Assembly (NCBI GenBank): GCA_018136815.1
Contig: CM030932.1
Span: 3,719,790-3,783,789 of the forward strand
Origin: Isochrysis galbana
Taxonomy: Eukaryota > Haptophyta > Isochrysidales > Isochrysidaceae
DNA: 64,000 nucleotides
Reading direction: 5' to 3'
Positions 21,696 through 31,454 of this stretch are shown piece by piece (position 1 is the stretch's first letter; every line of letters begins with the position of its first letter). The translations under genes and the position numbers were made by a program. The notes under the pieces are model-generated. The model searched no databases, had not been told where the DNA came from, and was given only the letters and a program-made list of their open reading frames with translations.

Positions 21696-23867
21696 AGCGT
21701 ACAATGACATGGGCTCGGCGCGCTGCACACCTTGCATCCGCAGCCTCTCTTCCTCCGGTTTCTTCCTCCCCTCCCGCCCCGGCACACGGTTGGGCTACAC
21801 TCCCTCGAGGGCGGTCGTGGCTTAGCCACACACCGTGCTGTGCCGGGACGACACGTCAGCACCGCGCTAAAACATAACTATTGACTGCAAGAGATCCAAC
21901 CACGTCAGGCGATCCTGCTTTAGCTGCCGTGATTGCATCTCTAGGCGTATCCCTCTTCTACACATGCTTCTGCTCTCGTGTGCTGCTTGTGCGCGTTCGT
22001 CGCTGAGAGAGCCATTTCGCCGGAGTCAAGCAGGCAAATTTGGCCATGAAATAGAGTACTCGAGGCCATCTTGCTGCAATCAAGTTGAGAACAAGTTGAC
22101 CGCGACGGATCCATATGTTCTCAATAGTGGTGGTCATCCTGGGTCTGGGAGCGAAGTAGTGGGATTAATAGTGGTGGATCAACGGTGTTGTGATTTGATT
22201 GCTAGTGTTGGCGCGGCAAGTGAATTGGTATCCATGTGCGGCTTGCGCATCCCATAGTCCATGCTGTGTGGCATCACAGCCAGCTGACGTAATGTCTTTG
22301 TGAGGAAGCGATAGTTTTCACCGGTAACCGTCTCGGAGAGGTGAGCAAGACATGCCCCTTGAGCTCAGCTTGGCGTAGGCGTAGGGCTCTGCCGTTGCAG
22401 ATGCTCCATGTCGCGGTATAATATCCCGTCGGCGGTCTCGGATCTCGGAGGAACTACGAACTACGTCGGGGGATACGCCACCAGAGAGATCAGAGTCTCG
22501 GAAGAAGAAAGAAGAAAGATAAATCATCAATTCCAATAACACATCAGCTAAGTTTTTACTTGGTTCGCCCATGGGGGGGCACGAGCCCCCCCCTCTCTCC
22601 ACTCCTCCCCTGCCATGGGGGAGGAACCACCCACTCTCCTGGCATGCCTGATGGCTTGCCAGGAGGCCACTGCCATGCTGACCCACTCTCTCCCTGACAG
22701 GCTCGCCTGATTCGCGCGTCCTGGCCCCTCGTGGCCAGCCCATCGCTCCAACCCCCCCTCCCCCCCTGTTCGACAGGCAGACAGGTGCAGAGTGGGGGCC
22801 CCTGAGGCCCAGGAGCGCCAGCGAGGGAGAGGCAGGGGAGACCAGGGCCCAGCCCCAGCCTCCTCTGCCCCCTGAGCTGGCCTCCAGGAGCCTCCAGGGG
22901 TCTTCAGAGGCAGCTGCAGGCGTGTCGCAGGCGCGCCATCGCGCGTGCCTGCAGGAGAGGGGAGAGAGAGCGCGGAGAAGGGGGTGGGCGGAGCGAGGGC
23001 TCCGCTCACCAGAAAATATGTAAGTCCCGCACCTGTTTACAGGAGAAGTCGGGACTGAGGACTGAGGACGCCGCCAGCCCAGTAGGCATAGGAGGGGAAG
23101 GGGGGAACGGATCACCGGGGGGGGGCGCGGGCCACCGACCATATCTAAGCCCTTTTCCCCATCCCCCTAGTAGTGCACGGGGGGAGTCGCCTGATGGTGG
23201 GGGGGAAAGGGCCGGGAGAGAGGGGGTGTAGAAAGGTTTGCTGCGTGAGTAGAAAGTAGAGGGTCCACGGCCGCGTGTGCGGTGAGACTATTAAGAAGTT
23301 AATTAATTAATCAATTCCAACAACATATGGCTACACACCAACACTGACTAAAAGCTAAAAGAACCTTTAGGTGTCGTTCCGTCAATTGTGGGACATCAGT
23401 CGAATTGAGCGATCAAATGTCCACAGTTGTATATAGAGCAGTATTTTAAAATTAAAATTAAATGAAAACTAGCATAACAACTTTTGCCTCTGCTTTCCCC
23501 CGCGGTGCATGTTCCCCCGAGGGGGACGCCGTGTCAACGCTTTTCCTCTGCGTTTCCTATCATGCGCCTGCCGAAACGTGACGGTGTGCGGAAACTTCAA
23601 TGCGCACGCACGGACGGAGTCCCCGCGGGGATTGCACGGCGTGCGCTTGACAAAACCCGTTTATCCGTGACGGCGCGCGGAAACTTTCCACGCACGGGAT
23701 CCCCACGCGGGCGGGGGGGGGGGCGATTTCACGCATGTGATTGCCACTCATCATGCGCACGGCGTGCACACGCATCTGGCAGAGTCTTCCTCCCAGACAT
23801 CTTCCACCACCACCCACACCCCGCTTCACTCTCCTCTTCCCTCCTCCACAAGCCTCGCTCCTTCGCC
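21696..23867. other. spacer downstream of the IPT/TIG gene
   Basis: Apart from the R1 copy at 22547-22965 I see no gene. 22985-23300 carries G and C homopolymers, and 23290-23480 is AT-rich (TTAATTAATTAATC). The last 60 nt before the ATG at 23868 are pyrimidine-rich (CTCTCCTCTTCCCTCCTCC), like other leaders here. Confidence 0.4.
22547..22965 (-). repeat. R1 copy D
   Basis: On the minus strand this runs from about 22965 to the terminal hairpin CCAAGTAAAAACTTAG at 22547. It matches 47115-47522 (plus) over most of its length, including the GTCTGCCTGTCGA block and the central G homopolymer. It is a more distant relative of copies A, B and C. Confidence 0.55.
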
Positions 23868-24402
23868 ATGGGCCAGTACTTTGTCTTCATCGCCAAGCGA
23901 CTCGGTCACCGCACCTACGAGGAGGTCCGCAGCCCAGCCTTCATTCAGGTTCTGCGGACACATGGAGGAGGGCATGAGCGGCGCCATCCTGGCGATGCTG
24001 CTCGTCACAGCCTCTGGCATGGGCCGTGGATGTGGAGACTTCCGCGTGGATCTGGCCAAGGAACGCTACCCGTCGATGTGGGCACTCATCGAGCCATACA
24101 TGGGCCGTTGGTGCAAGGCAAAGCTCATGCTCGTCGGCGACTACTCCGACGAGTACGACAGGATCCCAAAGACCAAGTACATTGGAGACGAGGCCGCCGT
24201 CGCGTACCTCTGCATGGAATACATCACGGCGGTCGCGTACGCTGAAACGAATCCCACGGTGCAAGTGCACCGAGCAGCTGGCAAACTCTACATGGAGAAC
24301 AAGAAGGCCGTCCTCGCACGCGTCACGGCCCTCGCCACCCAAGATCAGCCAAGCGACATCGTCGCCTGCCAGCAGGAAGAGGGATGTGAGATAAGGCTAT
24401 GA
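23868..24402 (+). CDS. MGQY-type small conserved protein, frame-interrupted
   Basis: The ATG at 23868 gives MGQYFVFIAKRLGHRTYEEV, the start of a family of short uncharacterised proteins I associate with protists and some of their large DNA viruses; this is from memory and unverified. The rest continues in the +1 frame from about 23945 (FRFCGHMEEGMSGAILAMLL, GDFR, IEPYMGRWCKAKLMLVGDYS) to the stop at 24400-24402. No intron of suitable length explains the change, so a one-base indel near 23930-23955, real or an assembly error, is the simplest reading. The final codons and stop lie in a MITE inserted at 24392. Before insertion the frame would have continued across the site into a Lys-rich tail ending at 25314-25316. 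Total about 178 residues. Function unknown. Confidence 0.5.
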
Positions 24403-25273
24403 ATATGATACCAAGATATCTAGATATCGTGGCATCTAGGGCCCTTTTGGCACTATCTATATCTATCTAGATAGGGCCTGGCCAGTATCTATATCTATCT
24501 AGATAGCCTCCGAGCGAGAACCTACTATTTACCAGATATTAGGCTGTTTCGGTGCGCCGGCGGGGCTCCGGCAGCGCCGCGGCGCGCACACCGTGGGCGC
24601 GTGCTACGCACGCGCCACTACACGCTAAAGCTAGGAAGCACTACCACAGAGCTTCATTGAGGTGTAAGTATAGCTACAAACATGCAAGTACATGTACATC
24701 TATCTATCACACCACACTCCACCCACCCACCCACACACACCAGCTATGTACACGGACCGGCGCTGCCCCCCACTCGCGCGCCAACAGGCCTCCTCACACG
24801 GAGAGCACAGCCAGGCGACCACACGCACATTGACCGGGCGCCCACTCACTCGCAGTACAACAGCAGCCACGCCACACCACACCCACATTACAACTACCCC
24901 CCCACCCCCCACCGCTTAGCACGCCTGCACACACTGCACCGACCACCGCACGACGAGTCGCGAGTGGCGCGATGCGGTGGAGCAGGCGCAGCATGGGCGG
25001 GGGGGAGGGGAAGGGGGGGGCAGGGGCGCGGGGTCGTCGGTGGCGTAAGGCGGCGCTAATGGTAAGCGGCGCGACGCCTTTTATTATTATCATATATAAT
25101 ATAAGGTACCAGATATCTAGATGTCTAGATATTAGAACTATCTACCCCCGCGAAGGCCAGTATCTATATCTATCTACATAGCGAAGGGCTCGTATCTATA
25201 TCTAGCTAGATGGCAGATTTCCTCCAGACCCTGATATCTAGATAGGACAAAATCCAACCTATTCATAGCCTTA
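24392..25273. mobile_element. MITE with 14-bp perfect TIRs and 8-bp target duplication
   Basis: TAAGGCTATGAATA at 24392-24405 is exactly inverted at 25260-25273 (TATTCATAGCCTTA). Both ends are flanked by ATGTGAGA (24384-24391 and 25274-25281). The 882-bp body has no transposase frame. Subterminal regions at both ends carry repeated ATCTATATCTATCTAGATAG-like motifs. An 8-bp duplication is typical of the hAT superfamily, but the TIR sequence alone does not prove it. The insertion is in the last codons of the MGQY-type gene. Confidence 0.9.
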
Positions 25274-25528
25274 ATGTGAGAAAAAGACGAAGAAGATGAA
25301 AACTCAGCCCGCGTAGCTGGGGGTTACCGCGTGTGTTGAGAGGGGGGGGAGCGTGATTAGCTTAATAATAATATTATTGTGGCTACCTAAAAAGAAAATC
25401 ACTGGCCCTCTTTTGACGGAACGCGACTTTTTAATAGTCTCGCCTCGCGCGCGGCTTTGGCTTTGGATCTTTCGCCTTGCGCCTTGGGCTTGGGCGATGC
25501 CGATCGATGGGCCGATGCCGATGGGGGA

Positions 25529-25850
25529 GCGTCAGAGTTCTTGTTGTGTGAATATAACCTTAGACCTTAGTGCTGAGGGACCGTAGCCCTTCGGCGGCAT
25601 CAACTATCAGTAAACTGATAGGGTCATGGAGCGCGCGCCGCCTCCCTCCCTCGCTGCCGCTGCCCTCGCCGCGATGGACGAAGCCTTCATGGATAGCGAG
25701 AGGAATCGAAGCGAGGGGGGGGGACAGCGTGCCGGGGGGGGGGGGAGAACGGACGACGGACGACGGCCGGGCGCAGGAAACCCTGGCTTGGCTCGTGCTG
25801 CCCGCGCTCCGCGCTCCTTAAGGTCGATTGGAGCGCTGGCTGGGGAATCC
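25529..25850 (+). mobile_element. M-family copy b next to one arm of the 226-bp inverted repeat
   Basis: 25529-25601 matches 56738-56812 (GCGTCAGAGT, then GAGGGACCGTAGCCCTTCG). Immediately after it, the hairpin AACTATCAGTAAACTGATAG (25606-25621, with a few further bases) precedes ATGGAGCGCGCGCC at 25626, opening MERAPPPSLAAAALAAMDEA. The frame ends after 75 codons at about 25853. The rest of the spacer to 26670 shows nothing I can support. Confidence 0.5.
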
Positions 25851-26671
25851 TGATCAAGGGTTTCCAGGTGAAGGAGGGGCTGGTCAGCGAGATCAGCCAA
25901 CCAGCGTGGGCCGGGGCGTGCGTTCAGTGCCCAGCTCTGGGGCAGTGCGAGTCTGGGCTGATGATGAGGTGAGTGCCGCCCCTGCCTGCCAAGTGGCGGC
26001 GCTGGCGGGGGTGGGTGGTTCTCGCCGCCCCCATGTGGGCCTTCATGGCGACCAATCACAAGATTAGTGTTACGACCCACACAAAGTATTTTCACACGTG
26101 GACGGGCTGAACCGCATCGTCCTGCACAAATCTCGGAGTATCATAGGGCAGTTGCATCAATGCGCAATTGCCAAGTCTCGTTTGACACTTCTGCCGCTGA
26201 ATGGACGAAGCCATGATCGGACACGCATTCTCAGCGACAACATGTGTGCGTGCGGAAAGATACAACCTCCTAGAATATCCTTCTTCTCCTTCATCCCAAC
26301 CGTCATATAGTGAAGGAAGCTGTGGAACTAGAGCCGCAACAAATGTATAGCTTGTTGCACACAGCGCCCTCCCCCCCGCCCCCGTCTGAAACTAGCAACC
26401 TTCGTTCCATGATCCCAACCGACGGGGACTGGGAGAAGGAGGTGCTGTTAGTCGTAATTTCACACTGGGCACCAAGACTCGTCTGTGTTTTGGCTGCTTC
26501 AATCTTGCCATTTGAAAATGGCCGCCACCTCTTCCGCCCATTGCGCACTCCTCGGAGCTTTCCCTACTTGCTCTCCCGTCGAAGAATTGACGCTGCTTTC
26601 CATTGGACACAGCTTGCATGATGGTTCCGGCAGCTACGCAAAGTCGCTGTCGAACGCCTGGGGCCCTGGCC

Positions 26672-27079
26672 TTAGCTGCCATAGCCACATGGATAGCAGC
26701 CAAGGAATCCGCCCGAGAGTAGTCGACCAGTGAGGTTTGCCTTGCGCGTCCCCCGTCTAGTAAGCACCTTGCTGGCACACCCATTTGCTGTCTCTCGTGG
26801 CTCGCCATTCGCCAGCCCCCATCGAACCATGACGCCAGAGGAGACGTCTGCCAGCTCCTTGTGATTCAAATGAAAATGCCACGTGGGTCCCGATACTCCT
26901 GTGCCCTCCAACGTTGTGGTTGGCAAATCGAGGCCGAAGGCGTCGCTCGCGCGCGAGGCTTCCGTGCTTACGCCGTGCCTGGCGCCCGGAGAGCTGGCTA
27001 GGTAGAGGACAGCTCCTACGAGTGCAGCGATACAAGACACACCAAATGCTGGCGAAACGAGGTTTGCCGTGTGTTCCAC
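26672..27079 (-). CDS. weak candidate: 135-aa hypothetical protein with one membrane segment
   Basis: An intact minus-strand frame from ATG at 27079 to a stop at 26672 with one hydrophobic segment near residues 10-30 (FGVSCIAALVGAVLYLASS) and a mixed, non-repetitive remainder. It lies 50 nt downstream of the neighbouring minus-strand gene. I see no domain or splice site confirming it, so it could be a chance frame or part of a 3' UTR. Confidence 0.25.
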   Translation of the reverse strand: MEHTANLVSPAFGVSCIAALVGAVLYLASSPGARHGVSTEASRASDAFGLDLPTTTLEGTGVSGPTWHFHLNHKELADVSSGVMVRWGLANGEPRETANGCASKVLTRRGTRKANLTGRLLSGGFLGCYPCGYGS

Positions 27080-27128
27080 ACCATGTCCGGCATCTTGACT
27101 CGAGCCTTCAAGAAAAAATAGTACTCCG

Positions 27129-30013
27129 TCATCGGTCCTGAATGACGGCTAACAACTCCACCGCCTGCGACGCGGGTGGAAAGACTAAAGACGCTTGAAC
27201 CGGAGTAGGAGATGGCCCAGAGGAGAACGTTGAGGCCGATTCCTTGCGATGAGCTGGTGCCGAATCTGAGGCCATCGACACGGTGACCTCATCTTGAGTT
27301 GGCTCAGCCGGAGGGGCTTCGGGGGCCGGGCCCTCTTCAAGTGGTGGCGGCGCTATGGAGGCTTCTGGTACCAAGGATTGGCTCTGAGCCGGTGCTTGTG
27401 CCGAGGCGGCCTCCGAGGCCGATTGTGAGGCTTGTGCCGAGGAATCGTCGGCCAATGTTGGCGGAGCTGCCTGGTCAGCGGATTGCGATCCTGAGCCCAT
27501 GACCATCGGATCGGATGGTGAGGGGGCATCCGAAATCGAAGCTGCGGTGGCGACAGTCTCCTCCGACGGTGAGGACGGGCCAGTTGGTGCTGCAGCCGGG
27601 GCCGGGCTGTTAGCCGCCGGCTCTGTCTTTGATGGAGCAAGCGATGGCGCTGGCGCCGAGGCGGCGCTTGGCCCTGACTTCGAGGAAGGACCGTCTAGCT
27701 TGCCTCCAAAAGTAAAGCGCGGCTTGGGGAAACCCGGCGTGCGCGGCGGCGATTTAATCGCCTCCGTCGGTCCTAGACTGGAGGCAATCTCACGCTTGAG
27801 CGCGTTGAGCTGATCTTTCCCCAATCCTCGAGCGCGAGCCACCACGACCTGAGCTTCGCTCTGCGCGTTGTCTGCCTCGACTAACGCCTTCTTGACGGCC
27901 TTCCACCTTTCAGGTGCTACCCCTAAAGTCGCCCCCCTCGAAGCCGCCGCCTCGCCTTTCACGGAGATTTCGAGGGCTTTCTGCGTCACATCACGCATGT
28001 CTTCCAGCAATGCCGTGGACTCGGCGAACCATTCATCACCCCCGCTCTTTCCAAAGCGCGTAGCGTCTGTAACCGCCAACTCAGAGGCCGCAGCTGCGAA
28101 CTTGGCCTTGTCGAGAGCGTCCTTGGCGCTTCCGAGTGCCTCCCTGAGGATGGCATCCGCACGGTTCGCCTCCTCACGAGCCGCTTGAAAGTCGGGCAGT
28201 GCGGAGACGGTCACCTTCCCGTCAAGCACTGACTTCTCAGCAACTGTGGAGAGGTGTGCGACGGCTTGGTTGAGCTTCTCGCAGTCGGCGTCGATCGTGT
28301 CTGCGACACGTCTGGTCACGGCGGCAGCAGCCTCAATGGCATCTGCGGCCTTCGCCCCCTGACTGGCTACCCGGCGAAGCGACTGCTGCGACTTGAGCAG
28401 CTCGCGCGAGCGTTGAAGTGCTTGTGCTGCCCCCTCGAAATCGCTGACCACATCCTTTGCTCGCGGGCCTGCAGCTTCTCCTTCGGGCGTCTTGAGTGCG
28501 GTGTTGTAGCCGTTCTCTGCCTGCCTCAAAGCCTCCGTGATGTCTGCCTCCACGGCCTTTGCCGCGCCGGCCGAGGCGACACGGTATGCGCGTGCCGATT
28601 CAATGGCTTCCTCCAATCCTGCGGCAGCTGTTCGGAGCTGGGCCGAGGCAGAGCGTGCCACCGCCACCTCGTCTGCGTTCGCCCTCCGCCCCGCATCGAC
28701 TTCGGCGAAGGCGCGCATCAACGCCTTCTCCTCCTGCTCGACGAGCTGCGCAGTGGAGAGCAAAGCGGACAGGGATGAAGAAAGGTGATCGCGGGCGTCT
28801 CGGCAGGCGTAGCGGGCGTGCGCGCCACATGATCGGACAAGCGGTGTGGCCGCGAGCCGGACTGGCGGCGTGACTTCGGTGCTCCGCACCGCTTTCGCAC
28901 CTGCTTGACCTTGGCCATTTCCTGCGCCCCCTTCTTCGCCTGCGCAATCTGCACCTCCGCGGCAAACTCTTCATAGCTGGGAAGGCTAGGGCCGACGATC
29001 TGCGAGCCCGTATACACCGCGACGAGTAGCAGCAGCATGAGGCGTGCAAGCGGGCCTGGCACATTGGGCATCCTCGATGTAATTGGCTCGAGCGTCGGCT
29101 TTAGCGCCTCGGAGACGCTGCCCAGCACATCGATTGAAGTCCTGTAGATGGCCCCCACATTGTCCAACGGTGTTTTGGGGCCCTGATCCTCTCCTCGCTG
29201 AGGTGAATTGTCATCGGATGGGGTCGACGCATTGGCATCACCGCGATGGTCCATCTGGAGGCCGAACCGGGCGGCGAGACTGAGCACAATTCCATTCGGG
29301 TCCATTTTGGGGAGCTCGAGCTTCGAGATGGACGGCAAAGTGGGTGGTCCCGCATCATTCGTAGTCTCGTCGCGGCGTTCACCGGCGCTCGCCCGTGGCG
29401 GATTCACCGGTGCTCGTGGAGGAGCGGGCGGCCCCACGGTGAAGCCAGAGAAGGGCGCCTTCTTCTCAGGCGATCGACCCTCGTCTCTTGGCGTGGCATC
29501 GCTGGAGGGCTGACCTTGCGGTGCGTCTTCTCCTCTAGACTCGAGAAGTTTGCTCTGCGCGTCCTTCATGAGCTCGCCCTACGAAAAGAGGGATGGCACG
29601 GCCGGCTCGGCGCGCGAAAGCCGGCGCCGAGCGGAACACCCCAGGAGCACACGCAGAGAGCTGCTGATGGAAGGAGCGCGGCGAGGACTCACCCAGCCCC
29701 GTCGGCGTGCGGGCATCTCCTCGCCACGCTCCTTGGCCGCCTGCTTCATGAGGTTCTCCTGAAGAACAGGGAGTGGTCCGTCAGCCTGCCGGCGCGCGAG
29801 GCCGGCGCCCGCGGTCATGGCTGCGCTTCCGACGGCCAAGCGCTCGGCGCGGCCCACCCAGTACGCCATGCTCTGGAATTGCAGCCTGGGCGCCGACTTT
29901 TTCTTGGGCGCCGCCATGGAGGGCTTGCTTGCTCTGCCGCCGTTGAGCGCGAGCGCGGACACGAGGAGAAGGGCCATCATGAGAGCGAGGCGCGCTGCTG
30001 CCACGCGGGCCAT
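27129..30013 (-). CDS. secretory-leader coiled-coil membrane protein, possibly plastid
   Basis: Minus strand, three exons: 30013-29693, 29578-28901, 28745-27129, all phase 0, giving 871 residues. Introns 29579-29692 (gtgagt to gtag) and 28746-28900 (gtgcga to gcag). Residues 1-25 form a signal peptide (LALMMALLLVSALALN) followed by a Lys/Arg-rich, Ser-containing stretch resembling the transit part of bipartite plastid leaders in secondary algae. A Pro/Asp-rich region precedes one membrane span (LARLMLLLLVAVYTGSQIV, about residue 300). Then comes a long Ala/Glu/Arg-rich region with strong coiled-coil character (about residues 340-650) and a Ser/Pro/Ala-rich disordered tail. No enzyme motif. 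A tether or scaffold in the plastid envelope or thylakoid is plausible, but only by architecture. Confidence 0.65.
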
Positions 30014-30039
30014 TGGGTGAGAGGGCGGGCGCTCTGGCA

Positions 30040-30265
30040 AAGGAGGGAGGGAGAGGGAGAGAGGAAGGGAGAGGGTGGCGGCGGCGGCGGCGGCCTGAAT
30101 GGGGGAGGGAGAGAGAGAGGAGAGGGAGAGAGAGAGAGTGGGGAGAGAGAGAGGGAGAGGGGGGGTGAGGAAGAGAATTGGGAAGCGAGAGAAGAGAGAT
30201 GTTGCGCGTGGTGGTTGGAGAGAGAGCAACGAGAGAGGCGGGGGCGGGCGGGGGAGACTACCGGA
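30040..30265 (-). promoter_or_regulatory. CT-rich leader (sense strand) of the coiled-coil membrane protein gene
   Basis: GA-rich on the plus strand, therefore CT-rich on the coding strand, lying immediately upstream of the ATG at 30013. Includes a GGC trinucleotide run near 30075-30095. Another GA tract follows at 30330-30460. Role inferred from position. Confidence 0.35.
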
Positions 30266-30678
30266 AGAAGATAGATATATGTAGCGCGGGGATACTTTAG
30301 AGTAGTGCTTGTACGGGGATGGCATGGTGTAAAGTGGGGAGGGGGGGAGGGGGAGAGAGGGACACATAGATTAGTATTAGAAGGAGAGAGAGAGAGATCT
30401 CAAGAGGACTGGAAGAGCGAACGGCCGCCGTGGAGACCAGAGAGAGGAGGGAAAAGAAGAAGGTAGATATGTGAGATATGAGGAGGATATCGCGCCGCTT
30501 CCGCGCTCTCTCTGGCGTTCTCCCTCGCCGAGGAGAACTAACACGTTTTTCGCTCCAATCAAATCATAAACGCAGTGGGGCTGGCGGTCTCGATTCTCTC
30601 CAAACTCTCTCTCTCTCCCTCAGTCAAACCTCTCTTCCACCCGCCGGCCGCGCGAGAGGACCCTCGGCGAATTTTCTT

Positions 30679-30862
30679 GTACTTTGGTGAGTATTCTACT
30701 GCCCCCCCCCCCGCTGGCTGCCGCGCGAGCATAGTATTATTGTATGTACTCTTTGCACAAGAAGACAATTGTACTTTGGTGAGTATTCTACTGCCACCCC
30801 CCCCCCGCTGGCTGCCGCGCGAGCATTGTATTCTTGTACTCTTTGCACGAGAAGACAAGGGA
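30679..30862. repeat. tandem direct repeat, two units of 92 bp
   Basis: Units starting at 30679 and 30771 share GTACTTTGGTGAGTATTCTA, a C homopolymer and GCTGGCTGCCGCGCGAGCAT, ending near the ACTCTTTGCAC and GAAGACAA blocks. No coding potential. It lies between divergently transcribed genes (27129-30013 minus, 31455-34411 plus). Confidence 0.7.
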
Positions 30863-31454
30863 CTCAAATAGAATGAATTTCGAGCTCGAACGTCGAACGC
30901 GAAACTCATTCACTCCACCGCAGCGAGCAGGGCGAAATTACAAACCTATAGGCGGCGGAGAAGCGGACACGGACACAAATGGTGTGCATTCGTCTTTAGC
31001 CGCAGGCGCCCACGCCAACGCGCAACGCGCATGTCTGTGCTAGGTAGAAGCTAGGCACGAAAGTGCGAAAACCTACCACTAGCTAGCCCGCTAGCCCTAC
31101 CATGGCCTGTACGAACCGGACAAACGGAGGCGTGTTATCGACATTGTTATTGTGTGCCTACGAATACCCAGTGCACTGTACCTTGTTTGTGCTGCACGGC
31201 TCTGGGGCGAGTAGGCCGAACCCCACTTTAACCCACTAAGCCCCCCCCCCCCCCACCGCCCCGAAATTAGAAGCCCCCCCTGCGAGAAAAAAAAAGGGGC
31301 GAACGCGGCAACGATCTATTTTTGAGCACATAGCTAGTAAACCAGCTGTGTACCGGCTGGCTGGAAGGAAAGGGGGGGGGGGGGGGACTTTCCCGCGCTT
31401 TTCTCTGTGGTCTGTGGGGGGGGGGAGGGGGGAGTCGCGAGGGCGGCGGGCCGG

